Positions 20,807 to 33,170 of a stretch of 64,000 nucleotides of DNA are shown piece by piece. A program made the position numbers and the translations under genes. The DNA comes from Pisaster brevispinus. Lineage: Eukaryota > Echinodermata > Asteroidea > Forcipulatida > Asteriidae. Under the pieces are notes generated by a model. It worked only from the letters and a program-made list of their open reading frames with translations, searched no databases and was not told the origin of the DNA. The stretch spans positions 5,701,676 through 5,765,675 of the forward strand of contig JAMKCF010000008.1 of NCBI GenBank assembly GCA_023634235.1. The letters run 5' to 3'. The first letter of the stretch is position 1. Each line of letters starts with the position of its first letter.

Positions 20807-20916
20807 AGATTTTTCGGGAAGCTGTGCCCTAGCAGTGAAGCAGTCCTTCGGAGTCTATCACATGGGCGTGGTGCTGAGGCTGGCTGAAGCATGCATACAT
20901 CATCCCGACAAACAAA
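20807..20916 (+). pseudogene. NOP9: NOP9-like downstream exon
   Basis: After the acceptor TTTTTAG, the open frame reads GVYHMGVVLRLAEACIHHPDKQ, like the 'HMGVV..LAEAC' segment of NOP9, and ends at A|GTAAGA. Its phase does not match the previous block, consistent with decay. Later exons of the family were not found. Confidence 0.5.
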
Positions 20917-20934
20917 GTAAGAACTTTCATAACT

Positions 20935-21270
20935 ATAGACCCCTTGCATGTGACGTCACAAGCTAAAACAGCGCCCTCACTGAGGTCGTCAAGAAAGGAC
21001 CTTTCATTGGCTGAGTGTTGTGCATGTGGCGTTCACATGTGTACAATTCCATTATTTGACCTCAGCGATAGCAAGCTACAAAACCTTTTAACTAAACGTT
21101 TTGCATCTCATATTGTAATAGACACGATGGATGCTAAATTTGCATTGAGGATAAGGATTATTATTTATCCATACACCGATGAGTGTAAAGCACTGTATAC
21201 TCAGTACTTTCCCCAAGTCTTGAGAATGAAATCCACAGGCATAACACTCAGGATTCGAACCTAGGCCATT
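20935..21270 (+). repeat. MITE-like sequence with a spurious open frame
   Basis: ATAGACCCCTTGCATGTGACGTCA resembles the ends of the 1,803 family. The 106-codon frame starting at 20,944 has no recognisable domain and is probably chance. Confidence 0.35.
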
Positions 21271-21274
21271 GCCA

Positions 21275-21608
21275 TTGTAATAAAATAATAATACCGATCG
21301 ACTCTTATTTAGCGCAATTCCAAAGAATGATCATTGCGTGTTATTACCCCTGATCACTGGGCCATTTGTTTCATTCCTTCAACCATCTCAGCTCCCTGGG
21401 GAGTATACAGCCTGTGCTGCCAAGTATGTAGTGCACCATAAAGCTAAAGAACCATCTCTACCCATTACTCCTGGATGATGAGAAGCAATTATAGTTAAGT
21501 GTCTTGCTCAAGGACACAAGTGTCAAGACTGGGATTCGAACCCACACCCTGATGACTCAGCCATCAGAACTTGAAACCGATGCACTAAACCGCTCGGCCA
21601 CGACACTC
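21275..21608 (-). repeat. Full-length tRNA-Leu/Ser-like SINE
   Basis: On the minus strand: CGTGGCCGAGCGGTTTAGTG (A box), GGGTTCGAATCCCAGTC (B box), CTTGTGTCCTTGAGCAAGAC, a body of about 150 bases, and a tail GCGCTAAATAAGAGTCG followed by ATTATTATTTT. It is the most complete copy of the family at 11,551. Confidence 0.8.
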
Positions 21609-21874
21609 CACAAAAACAGATGTCTGCAATGTAGAGCAGATGTCTTACCACTAGACCACCGAATTTGTAGCTAAAGGCAGTTCAAATCCTATTACATGTT
21701 AGGAGTGGCTAAAATATGGTATTTTATATGACTCAAGCATAGATCCTTGCCATTTGATTGGTGGAACATGCATGTTGTGCCGTCCTTTATTTTGCGATGT
21801 GTGTATTGCCATGACATTCCATCATAACTGTCATAAATATGGAAATAAATAAAGGATGGTATATATTGTTTTTT

Positions 21875-22160
21875 GAAGCTCTGGTGCTGTCAGCAGCAGA
21901 GTTAAGGTTCGAATCCAGGTCATGACACTTGTGCCCTTAGAGCAGGGCACTTAACCATAACTGCTTTGTAATAAGTTCAGGGAAGGATAGTGCATTTTGC
22001 TCTACCATCCAGGCTCCTAGTGGATGATACCCATGCCTACATCCTTACAGACTGTGAAGGGGTAACCCTTTTTCAGCCCCAGGAGTACATGTAGGTGGCA
22101 ACGTGCCCCCTGGTGACAGTTGATTGGGGTTGACAGCCCAAATCAGTTTAAAAGTAGCCT
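21875..22160 (+). repeat. 5'-truncated SINE of the same family
   Basis: It begins inside the tRNA-like arm (GCTCTGGTGCTGTCAGCAG), keeps the B box GGTTCGAATCC and CTTGTGCCCTTAGAGCAGGGC, then the body. Confidence 0.7.
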
Positions 22161-22189
22161 TCACCTTGAAGTGGTCGTCTGGCCTTGTG

Positions 22190-23190
22190 ATGTTAGGCGA
22201 TTTCTCATTTTTTTTTAATAAATAAAATAAAATGCATATTTTAAAAGTCCATATGACTTTTCAAAACTTTGAATTAATTTTATTCAATACCTTTTGGCCT
22301 TATCACAGCGCCATTTTTCTTGCTGAGGTTTATTGTTATTCCTGATGAGTTAAAAGTACTTTTGTTTCATTTCAAGGGGAAAAAACACCCAAATGTTTCG
22401 GCAAAAATCCGGCCATGCAACTTTAAATTTGACTCCATTTATGTAAATGATATGAATTCTGATGATATGACTCAGGATAACATGCATGCTGACATGTCAA
22501 GCCTTGCTCTTAAACTTTTTGTAAAGTAGCCCACCTGGCTAGTAAACTGTGCATTTTACTTGCCCCAAGAAGTCTTAGTAGCCCAGATTTTAAACATGAT
22601 GTATCTTTCTGATGTATTAATGATAGCGATCATGACCAATTTCATTCACACACTCAAAAATTAATAAACACATTTTAAAAGTTTATTATTCACACCTGAA
22701 AAGGAAGAAATGTGAGCATTTTAAGCAAGTTGGTTGCACAGGTTTTAGTAGCCCACAGGGCAAGTTGGTAAGTGGTGTTTAATAGCCCGTAGAAGTTTTT
22801 ACTAGACAATGTACGCCGGGCTAGTGTTAAGGGCAAGCCCTGCATGTGAATTCCTATTCATTCTGACCTTGGCAAATATGATATCCCTTTTAAGATAAGT
22901 GTCAGCAAAAGAAGGTGAAAGAAACCCAGAAGGTGTTCAACACAAAAAATCTGCAAAAACGAAAAATAACTCTGAGGATTTAAACTTCAAACTAAAACAT
23001 TTGTATCTTGTTTAAAACAGATTTCAGGGAGGCAGAGACAAGATAACTCTGCAGGAATGAGGAACGAGGTCAGTTGGACAGTGGAACCAAACTCAAGGAT
23101 GAAGCCAAACGTTAGATCTGTTTAGAGTAAGTTTTTTCTTCAGATAAATTGTTCAATTTAAAGTTTTAAAACATTTCAAGTCTGTAATGA
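22190..23190. other. Intergenic; possible short exon near 23,030
   Basis: Mostly AT-rich. TAGCCCA phrases recur between 22,527 and 22,830. A weak block after AAAACAG at 23,020 contains an open KLKDEAKR frame, too short to assign. Confidence 0.3.
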
Positions 23191-23194
23191 TGCC

Positions 23195-23320
23195 AGGCTC
23201 AAAACCATGGTTTGGGCTCTGGCTCAGGCCCCGTCAGTTATTTTTTACACATGCACTTTCAGTAGGGGGCTTCAAACAGACTGATTAAGCCGGAGCCCAA
23301 ACCCAAGCCATGTTCTTGAA
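23195..23320. repeat. Short foldback repeat
   Basis: CCATGGTTTGGGCTCTGGCT and, inverted, AGCCGGAGCCCAAACCCAAG. A similar phrase is at 60,455-60,480. Confidence 0.5.
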
Positions 23321-23494
23321 TAGGGAGTTTGAATGCATACCGGTGTCTTGCCAAAAAGTGTCTGCTGCCAAATAGTGTACAATGAGCATGTGCAGTGGAT
23401 GCAGGACACTACGTTTTGTTTATTTATCAGAGAAGTTGTTTTAACACAGTTTTGTTTAGGGGGATGCGACTTTTTAATATTAATTTTAAAAAGT

Positions 23495-23757
23495 TGCATC
23501 CCCTTAAGGTGATCCCCTGGCTTCCATTTCCCAGGTTCCCATGTTGTACCGTAAACTTGGGTGTGATTCCTGTCTACAAGGCAGTTATTGGTTATATGAC
23601 TTCTGACTGGCACCCCCAACAAAGATATTGACTTGTTTTAGGGAGGCTATCATTATAGGGCTGGATAGCTCAGTTGGTAGAGTGCCAGTACGTTAATTGG
23701 GAGGTCCTTGGTTCAAGTCACGCTCTAGTAAATTTTTCTTTGTTCAAACCCAAATTA
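23495..23757 (+). repeat. Composite SINE with internal tRNA-like promoter
   Basis: The module shared with 2,186 is followed by CTTCTGACTGGCACCC, then GGATAGCTCAGTTGGTAGAG (A box), GGTTCAAGTCACG (B box) and TTCTTTGTTCAAACCCAAAT. The tRNA-like part lies toward the 3' end, not at the 5' end as in ordinary SINEs. Confidence 0.7.
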
Positions 23758-23759
23758 TT

Positions 23760-24960
23760 AATAGAAGTCTTTACGCAAAATTATGAAAGTCTAAATATAT
23801 TTTTATATGTGACTCTAAATTATATTAACTTATGTATTTTCATTTTGTACTTTTAACAAAGTTGTTTTGATCTAATTAAAGTTGTGTTAGAAAACTTAAT
23901 GTACATAACGAGAGTACTTTCAAATAAAATTACATGGAAAATGATTTTTGAGAGCGTTTCTGAATTTGCTTTATTCTTTCGGATTTGATTTCATAATTTC
24001 AGGTTTTCCATAAAAAAAGCTTCAAAAAAAAAATAGTAATAATGTGTAAACATTACAAATTATTTTGCAGTCACTATTTCAGTGATTTGGCTCATGAATG
24101 AATCCTCCAGTGACTAAATTAGGCCATTTCTTCAAAGTGTAATGACCCCGGGAGGGGGGGGGAGTCATATTCATTGATATCCTAAACGTATCTAAAAGGG
24201 TGGGTCAGGTCTCAGATTAGTGGGGGTTTTTTTTGTTTGTTTGTTTTTTTTTAGGGCCAGAAAAACTAATTGCACTCTTGTACTTGGCACATAAATATCC
24301 CATGGTGTCAAATACAGACCTACCAAGACCTAACCCTCTGTGTTAAGTGGAGCCGTCTGCTCTTTGCTTGCCATCAAACTGTGTAGGCTTGACTTGAGAA
24401 AAGACAGTCGCTCATGTTTATCTAACCTGAAGAGACAGCGAGATAAACTTTACAGATGTTTTATGTTGTCATAGTCAGCCCAGTGTAGTTATTGCTCCTT
24501 GTCAGAGCAATTACTGAGTAGCTGGGTAGTCCCTGCAGTAAAAAGATGTCTGGGCAATACAACTGGATATTAAATAGCTGGGTAGGCCTCCCCCAAGATG
24601 TTAGCGCGATGTGGTGGGAAAACAAGAGGAAATTAAACACAAACAATTCAATGGAGACACTTTGCTCCTTATTATTTGTTACTAATTCAAACATAATTAA
24701 TCAAATTAAAAAAAAATAAAAACTGCTGAAATAATCCTAGACAATTGCTGGGCATGTAAAGAAGTCAGTTCATGTAAAAGTTGTTGGGAGATGCACCCAC
24801 AAATTTGTAGTATATCTTGTATGGTAAGGATATAAACTGTCCAGCATCGGGATAAAGTAGGAGGCTGCACCGCCCTGAAGGGTTTTAAAGAAACAATCAT
24901 TTCCTGCCAAAGAAACACTATTATTTTAATTCTATACTGTTTGTGTAAATTGTATAAAAG
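23760..24960. other. AT-rich intergenic DNA, nothing recognised
   Basis: A G run near 24,150 and a T/G-rich stretch near 24,226-24,250 are the only notable composition features. Confidence 0.3.
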
Positions 24961-24965
24961 TTAAT

Positions 24966-25100
24966 CTGGGGTTGAACAAAGAAAAGTTACTATAGCGGGA
25001 TTTGAACCAATGACCTCCGAATTAACATTTATAACTGGCGCTCTACCAACTGAGCTATCTAGCCCTATGCTGGCGGTTTGCCTATGCCCAGTCAGAAGTA
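24966..25100 (-). repeat. tRNA-derived SINE copy
   Basis: On the minus strand: CTTCTGACTGGGC, GCTAGATAGCTCAGTTGG (A box), TTGGTTCAAATCCCGC (B box), then TTTTCTTTGTTCAACCCC. It belongs to the 23,495 family. Confidence 0.75.
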
Positions 25101-25134
25101 TGAGGGGCCGTTTATGACTAAACGAGCAGTTACA

Positions 25135-25330
25135 GGTATATAAGAGCAAACCCGTACACATAAGAACAAACCCATATTCATGTATATATATAAGCGCAAG
25201 CACGCATACACGTATATAAGAGCAAACCCATATATGTAAAGTATATAAAAGACCACCGAAAATATATAAAGGATCAAAGACGAAGGTCCGGTCTGGATCA
25301 AAAGCTAAGGCCATCTCCCCTACTAATTTT
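25135..25330. repeat. Degenerate 'tatataagagcaaaccc' repeats
   Basis: GTATATAAGAGCAAACCC recurs about four times, followed by CGAAGGTCCGGTCTGGATCA, which recurs at 32,278-32,327. This is a dispersed element fragment. Confidence 0.6.
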
Positions 25331-26899
25331 AAGGATCAAACACGAATATGACCAAAACTCATTAGAGACCAACACAAATATATTGAACAGCGCCCTCTGT
25401 ATATTTTACCCTACATGCAGTTGAAGCCTCATATGCTTGTAGATTCACAGTGAATTGGAAGCAGTGTTTTTAAAAACATTTCAATTACAAAAATTTTTAC
25501 AACTTAGTTAAAGTTTATTTAAATATTTGTCCTTCTTTTTCTTTTTCTTTTTTTCTTAAAGTTTGTTAAACCTTGTTTGTGTAGTTTTAATGATTTTAAA
25601 ATTGTAAATTCAAAATGCAACCCGGTCGTTGGACCGCAAAATTTTGAATGTTTTTAGATAAACCATAAACCATAAACAATCGTTGGTACACGCAGTTTTG
25701 GGGTACATGAATCAGTCCAACTTAAGGTAGAGGGTGCTGTCAGCGTTACCAAATTACAAAATAATACAATCTTAACATTTGTTACTATCACTGATTCATT
25801 AATTGTTTGACCCTAAGCAGTGGCAGTCCACTGAAGCGCGCCCCTCAGAGAAGGACAGCCACGGCCGGGGGAGACGTCGATTATTACAGATCATAACCTT
25901 TTGTAGTTGTGTGACAACCTTTAACTGCCTGTTTGTTCAATAGTTAGCACATAACCAGTACAGTGGTACAACTTGTTTCAGATCCAAACATGATAGTACT
26001 AGTAGTCGGTTACGAGAACTCTGTGGGACTAAAACAAAGACGTAGTTTGGCCCAATGCCCCAACCTGATGTTTGGATCCTCTCATAATTGTATGTTGGAC
26101 AAAATCATTCTCAGTCATTATGATTCCACAAGCATTAAAGTGAGGCTTCATATTGATGTGTATATGAATTATGTAAGGTCAAGCATACACAAGTCATTGG
26201 GACTCCACAAAATGCAATAATATATTCGTAACAAAACGAGGTTTTGTTTTAGTCTTCACGGTTTGATTGACGACATCATGAACACACGTGACACTTTGTT
26301 TTAAGTTATTAATAATTATTATTTGCTTGTTATAATTATTTTCTAAAAAGTAACTTGCATAGCCCCTTTATTAACAGTTTTGGTTTGTTTACGAAGTGCG
26401 CCCTCTCTGGGTCTTAGTAATACAGTTTTACATGGAGGGAGTTTCGATTTCAATTACGTTTCCCAAATTTCTACCTAGAAATGTCCCCCTATAACGCTGT
26501 ACGGATTATCTGGGTGTTCATCAAAGGCAGGAGAATCACTGGATGTTATAAAGGTACGTTTTAGTTTGATTTATAGGCAGATTTGTCAGGTTTTCGTTAG
26601 GTTCAGAGGTTAACGTTAGTTCAGATTAACTCAATCGTGTCATGATGTTAACTCAATGTAAACATACCGCAGACTTGATCCATAGGCCCCCCAATCTGTT
26701 TTGTATGACGTGTTGGTCTTACTAGCCACCGGTGAGAACTGTTTTTACCTGCGTACAGAGTATAGCAGGTAAACATTGTTTATGCGTGAGAACACATTGT
26801 TGGTGTTACGTAATTCAGGGGAATCATAATGCATTCCAATGAGTTCCGCCAGGTAGCGGTAAATTGGAATATGAACAGGGGGCAAGGTGCTTTAAGAGC

Positions 26900-28770
26900 G
26901 TGAACTGAACGATGAGTTCATTCCAACCTTGCACTTCGTGCAACTAGCACGTTTTCTTAACACACACAAAAATGCTATCGAAGGAAAATAATTCAAGTAA
27001 ACTACATAAAGATATATCCCCAGACAAGACAGCATGTTTTGTTTTCAGGTGGCTCATTAAGCCATGGCTGAGGTTTTTTGCCAGAGTTTTGCGCTTATTA
27101 AGTTTTATCTTTGTTTGTTTGTTTGTTTGTTTGTTTGTTTTTTGTTTTTGTTTTTTTTCTATCCCAGACCTAAATTTTCTCGGTATCAGTAACAAAAGAA
27201 ACAGATCGGAGTGGCATTAATGTGGAATTCAAGTTGAGTTAGAATTTGATTTTGAGCGAAAAATATTTTTAATTTTTTTTTATATGAATAAAAGTTGCTG
27301 GCAAGTCGCTCGGCAGGCTTATCCCAAAACTATGTATTTTGTACTGTTATTTGAGTAAAGTATTGTAAGTGAGCGATTGGGACGAAGTAGCCTAATGTGT
27401 ATATTATGACTGTGGTGAGAATGAACGTTGGTTTCTCGTTTGACGTTCGATATTCGACATTCAAATGTCAAACAAGTGCCAGTTACTGTTTTGACATTCA
27501 ACATTCATTTGTACACAATTCAGTACTATTACGACCCATGGGGTTAAGTTTATTTGTTTTTTGGGGTATATTTATTTAAATTAATATTTCAACGTGTCCT
27601 ACTTTTCCATAGTTATGCACGTTATCAATGCATTTGCTCCTAATTTTCAACGGTCGGTTTCACATGTCCAGACCACGTTGGCATGATGGGCCAGGCACCA
27701 CTACATACAGAATGAAAGAGGAGGGTCCAAGGAACACATCCACGGTCACCTTGACCCGGCCAATGGGGTTTTAGTGTTTTGTATGGATTTTTTACAACAT
27801 TATTTATTTAACGTACAAAATCCGTTCCGTGCATACAAAATTGACTTGGTTCGACATTCGCATGCCATGGCAGCGCCTGCCTAACAAAGGTTAAAATTGA
27901 TTACATTCCTTTGCATTCCGAATTTTGAATTGTCAGTTTCACCGCTACATACATAATTAAGGAGGAGGTTGTTTATAGATTTTTGAAAAAATTCATATTT
28001 TGACGACAAATATCCCACCGTCATTGCTCTGCGTACAATTTCAAATTTTGAACGGTCAGACTCCATGGGCCGGGCACAACTGAACACATTTCAAATTAAA
28101 GTGAACGGCGCAAAGGAATACATTTTAATGGTCAACTAGTTTGTTTGTTTGTTGGGGTGTTGGGGTGTTTGTTTACTTGTCTGTCTGTTTGTTTGTTTGT
28201 TTGATTTTCATTGTTTTCTTTATTTGTTTATTATTTGATATTGTTTATTTCTTCTTTTTTCTTCATTGAATTTTTTTTGTAAGTTTGCTATATAATACTA
28301 GTTCCGTTTTTATAATGCACAGTTTCACATGTCCGGCTGTACGACCGTTTGGGCCGGACGGCACACCAACCGATTGATACTTGTTAGTTACCGCTATATA
28401 ACATTTATAAAAGGGAAAATAACAGAGTTGGACGAGGGGGTCTTGAATGTTCGTTAAAACAGGAGGGGTTGTGGCCGTGCGATAAAGAACTGAGCGTTCA
28501 GAATTTAAAAACACTGAAACCCTATGGTCAAGATGACCATGGGTGTGTTTCTTGGACACTTCTATTCAATTCTTTACTAGTGCCCGGCCCATGGGGGTCT
28601 GGACGTGCGAAACTGACCGTTCAAAATTTGGAGTAAATGCATTGATTATGTGCATAATGTACAGTATGAATTTGCGTACGTCAAAATATTATTATTATTA
28701 TTTTATTTTTTTTAACACTAAAACCCCATGGACTGGGTCAAGATGACCATGGGTATGTTTCATGGATCTC
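26900..28770. repeat. Cluster of related element fragments, left arm only
   Basis: Phrases such as TTTTGAACGGTCAG, TCACATGTCCAGACC, CCATGGGCCGGGCAC and GACCATGGGT recur in both orientations near 27,650, 28,040, 28,320 and 28,580. No counterpart is present at 52,550-53,230, so this material is probably inserted or, less likely, lost from the other arm. Confidence 0.55.
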
Positions 28771-29821
28771 CCTCTTTCAGTGTATGTTCTGACGTTGAGT
28801 AGTAGGCCCTACTGACCACATAAACAGCTTCAAAAATTGAAAGACACCACAAACAAACTCACATTAGACTCGTGACCGCTCATCCATTTCCCGTGGCTCC
28901 ATGTCGCAACATAGAAGAACAAGTAGGCCTGAGAGTGAGTGACTAACTACACATGTACACTATACCAGTAACCACCACTTTAAATGTAGTATTCTTTATT
29001 CTTAATGTAGCGTTCTATTTCCCTAGGTCGGCTTTGTCTCAAGAAAATAGATCGCTCCGGGGATCACCGAGAGGGGGTCGTAGTTTTAACCATAGCACGA
29101 GTACAAGCAGTCAGTTTTGTTTTAAAACTCACCATACATGAACAATAGGTGTTTAGCCATTTGACTACCACAAAGCTGATGTTGCTATGGATATAGTACA
29201 TTGGTTGCTATAGGGTAGTTAGTACATTGGTTGTTACATGTGGTACAGTGCATTGTTTGCTGCGTGTATAGCGCGTTGCGTTCGTGCGGCTTTCTAGGGA
29301 AACAATTAGGCATGTGTTTTTTGGTAATAGAAAAGTTGTTGATGAGAAGTGTCTTATCGTGTTTTTTGTTTTTTTTAGATTGATCATTAATTGACATAAA
29401 GGGCCTACATCAGAGTTGGTTTACAGGCCCCAGCCATCCAAGATGGCTATGCTTGCTTACCAACATTGACAGTTTGAATCAATGATCAAACTACATGTTT
29501 TCTCAGTGATCGGTCCAGAGAAAGTCATTTTTTTTAAAAATGTTCAAGTCGAAAAGGTAACCATAAGATATAATTTTAGTCATGAGGAGCGAAAATTGGC
29601 GGGGGGGGGGGTTCGCAGACTTGGCATCTTTTCCTTTTATATTATTTAAAATTACTTTCTTTGGAGAAATCAATGAGTGAAAACTAAATTAATCGTTTTA
29701 AATGTTTTTATTTTGGATCTTTATATTGATCTCAGCTTGTGCTTTTATTATCTTTGTTCATGATTTTTCAATCTCATTTCTCGGCAGTTTCATTTGTGTG
29801 ATTGAATCTGAACAATTCCAG

Positions 29822-30024
29822 TCTGTCCCATCTGAGAAAGCTAACTCTACTTTTGAGGGTCTCGGAGTGAAGTTAGAGTCAAACTACCTTGAGGAGCTCA
29901 CCTGTATGAAGCTGTGAGATGAGGCAGAAGTTGATCAAGAGTGGAGACACCTCAGAAAAGAACCAGTTGATGGAGAGACATCCCCAGAGGTGAAGGACAA
30001 CAAGGTGTGCGCCATGATTTACAG
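29822..30024 (+). pseudogene. Exon-like block B1, left copy
   Basis: Acceptor AACAATTCCAG and donor ACAG|GTAAAA. One frame reads SEKANSTFEGL...LEELTC and stops at a TGA; another reads DGETSPEVKDNKVCAMIYR to the donor. The mirrored right copy (51,324-51,559) also has a stop after ELTC. I do not recognise the family. Both copies look broken or non-coding. Confidence 0.5.
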
Positions 30025-30294
30025 GTAAAAATCATTACCTCCCCTTCTCCCCCACCCCTCTCCCCCTCTCTCTCGAGAAACATATTTTAGTTTTCTGTCT
30101 TTAAAACCTTTGATACAAATGTGCAGAATCTTTTTACAATTTTACAAACAATTTTTTTTTTAACAAACCATCAATAGTTTTGGGGTTTCTTTTTAAACAA
30201 CAGTTTTTCTTACTAAACTCATCATTATTTCATGTTTACTATTTACTCAGAATTTAGTTGAAAGTTTTCATTGTTTCTGGTTGCTGGTTCCTGG

Positions 30295-30345
30295 TTTGTT
30301 TTGTTTTGTTTTGTTTTGTTTTGTTTTGTTTTGTTTTGTTTTGTT
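30295..30345 (+). repeat. (TTTTG)n microsatellite
   Basis: About nine TTTTG units, between exon-like blocks B1 and B2 of the left arm. Confidence 0.9.
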
Positions 30346-30507
30346 GTCTCTTGGGTTGTTGTTTTTTTTTGGGGGGGGGACAGTGAGGCTACAGAATGAC
30401 AACCCAATATATTAATGATATTTTCAAGGCAATGATCAGTTTGCTGTTCACAATCTTTACTTGAAAATGAAGTTATTAATGACAATTATTTATTCTTTTT
30501 TGTACAG

Positions 30508-30900
30508 GAAAGTCCAGATTGGGCTCACGGGGAGCTTTGGAATCTACAAAAAGAAAGGATTGCCGCTCTGCAGCCATCTGCAGCCTTGCATAGCTGATAC
30601 TTTGTAATAGTGAATGCTGTTAAAAGCAGATGTTCTGCAGAATAAATACCATGAACAATGTTGCAGTCATTTTGATGATAACCCAGATGGAACATCTGAT
30701 AATAACATAGATGGAACACCTGACATTCTACATCAGACTGTTTCTAGGATACATACTTGTGCTCTGAAGAACTTTGGGTGTTTTGGATTACAACTCTTAG
30801 AGCGTAATATCGTTAAGGATTTTTATATCGAGACAAAAAGTCTGGATTCCACTTGATACTGGGTTCGTGGTTCTGGATGTAAAGGATTCAAGTTCTGTGG
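30508..30900 (+). pseudogene. Exon-like block B2, left copy
   Basis: Acceptor TTTTTGTACAG. The frame continuing from B1 reads RKVQIGLTGSFGIYK before diverging, with a stop at about 30,604. AATAAA at 30,641 suggests a terminal exon. The mirror copy ends at 47,487. The last 90 bases are tandemly repeated at 31,137-31,240. Confidence 0.45.
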
Positions 30901-32460
30901 ACTATGTATTAAGTTGTTATATAGTTTTCTTTTTTTAAATTGTTTATTTATTTAATTATTTATTTATTTGATTGTTTAAACTATTTTTATTTTTTATTAT
31001 CATAGCTTATTTATTAATTTTTTTAATGTTTATTTATTTATTAATGTAATAATGTTATAATTTATTTATACATGGTGTATATATAATTTTTTTATTATTG
31101 TTTTATTCTGTTGTTTATTAATTTATTTTTCATTATATCGAGACAAAAAGTCTGGATTCCACTTGATATTGGGTTCGTGGTTCTGGATGTAAAGGATTCA
31201 AGTTCAGTTCTGTGGGCTATGTATTAAGTTGTTATATTTTTTTATATATATATATTTTTTTTAATTTATTTTTTTTTTTTTCATGAAAGTAGAGCTATAC
31301 AGCTCCATTTATTTCATTGCCTGCACAAAGAACAAAATCACAATTTTACTCATACAAGAAAAAAACAAAAAACATTAATTTACAATATTTACATGTTAAA
31401 GATTAAATAAAGTTATTACACGTTTGAATGTAAAGTTATTTATTTACTTATATTACTTACAGAATGAGGTGGGCAATAATGTTAGGATTATCCTAAACGA
31501 AAGGGGAACAAAAGGTTTTAATAACTAAATTCTAATTAGTTTTTCTCATTGATGGAGCACAGAGAGTTATTACGAACATATACAGTTTGAAACTTTTCAC
31601 AATTCATTCTGCCCTTCTCTAGAGTCAAAAACCGTTTAAGATTGAGTTTGAACTGAAAAATGAAGTTATTATTATTAGTTTATTTTTAAATTTATTTATT
31701 TTTAAATTAATCTATTTATTTATTTTATTGTTTATTTATTTATTAATGTAATTATGTAATAATTTATTTATACATGGTGTATATATAATTTTTTATTATT
31801 GTTTTATTCTGTTTTTTATTCATTTATTTATTTATCTATCTATATATATATATTTTTTTATCATCTTTACTTATTTATTTATTTATTTATTTTATTGTTT
31901 ATTTATTTATTAATGTAATAATGTAATAATTTATTTATACATGGTGTATATATATTTTTTATTATTGTTTTATATATATCTATATATATGTAATAAATTC
32001 AGAATATGAGTTAAACAAACTCTGGCATATCTCTGGCATATCAAACATAAATATGTTTGTTTAACTCATTCTGAATTTATTACATGTTATAGCTCTACAG
32101 AGATGTATCGAGCACTGTGAATTGTGATAGAAGACGATTTCATTGGATATATCTATATATATATATATTTGTATTTATTTATTTATTTAGTTGTTTGTTT
32201 ATTCATTTACTTTTAAATTTATTTATTTATTGTTTTAACTATTTATTTTTTTGTTTTTTATTATCATTACTTTTTTGCGAAGGTCCGGTTTGGATCGAAA
32301 GCTAAGGCCATCTCCCCTACGTATTTTATACATTTGTATTTAGTTATTTGTTTATAGATTTATTTATATATTTATATTAAAAAAATATATATTTTGCTAT
32401 TTCTTTATTAATTGATTTATTGATTAACTGATTGATTGATTTACTGATCTATTTTTTTTC
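30900..32460. repeat. AT-rich TTTA/ATTT simple-repeat tract
   Basis: Long runs of TTTATTTA-type repeats, with three copies of a longer unit (ATTTATTTATACATGGTGTA, at about 31,060, 31,760 and 31,930). The right arm has an ATAAATAA counterpart at 46,640-47,100, which is shorter. Confidence 0.85.
31990..32083. repeat. Hairpin of about 94 bases
   Basis: TAATAAATTCAGAATATGAG with GTTAAACAAAC pairs with GTTTGTTTAACTCATTCTGA and ATTTATTA across a loop of about 35 bases. Confidence 0.85.
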
Positions 32461-32934
32461 TTTATTACTTTGTTCCTTTTTTATGTCTTTCTCTCTTTCT
32501 TTCTTTTTTTATTTATTGCACGAAACCTTGAAATACGTTTTTGAAAATGTGAGTTTTTTGTATTTTCAGGATATATTCATTTCAAAATATTCATTTGGAT
32601 CTGTTGATATTTTAATTGTAGAAGAAAACAAATACAAATGCTTTGAAATTATGTTTAAAAATGTATGTCATTTTATATTTTTTTATGAAAATTGGTTCGA
32701 ATAAAGAGGTACACTTTTAGCACCTTAACTTTCCCGCTTGGTTTGTGTTAATTTATTATGTCAAACTTAAAAATGCATATTTCGTTAAGAGCACAAAATC
32801 AGACTGGTTAAAAACTTTAAATAGCAAAGACACAACAACTGTTAAATAATAAAGATATATAATCTCCATATTATAAAAGGGAAACAATTTGTTTTCAGTG
32901 GTGGGAATTTTAAATAAACAATATTTCTCAAAGA

Positions 32935-33000
32935 GGGCGCCCTTTACAAACAACAGAGGGCGCCCTGCACAGTCAACAGAGGGCGCCATTTACACTATAT
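32935..33000. repeat. Triplet 'cagagggcgccc' repeat
   Basis: AGAGGGCGCC recurs three times at about 22-base spacing. The mirrored copy is at 46,085-46,145. Confidence 0.8.
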
Positions 33001-33081
33001 ATTTTACATTTATCAACGTGTGTTTATATATACAACACGTGGTTCTAATATTCATCACGGTTGAAAATTATTGCCATGGTG

Positions 33082-33170
33082 TGGATCGCCGATGGCCTAG
33101 CGGACAAGGTCACGCACGTGGAGAGCAAGATCGGATGACATGCTTGGGTTCGAATCCCGGCAAGTCGCAA
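33082..33170 (+). repeat. tRNA-like sequence, left copy
   Basis: GATGGCCTAGCGGACAAGG (A box) and GGTTCGAATCCCGGC (B box) are spaced as in a tRNA with a long variable arm. Its mirror copy in the right arm is at 45,905-45,995. Stem pairing is poor, so it is read as a SINE head and not a tRNA gene. Confidence 0.65.

Noticed and set aside
23660..23740. Possible tRNA gene (A and B boxes).
   Set aside because: The stems do not pair well and the sequence recurs with conserved flanks elsewhere, so it is a SINE. The same reasoning applies to the copies at 635, 11,551, 21,500, 25,000, 33,082, 45,905 and 52,640.
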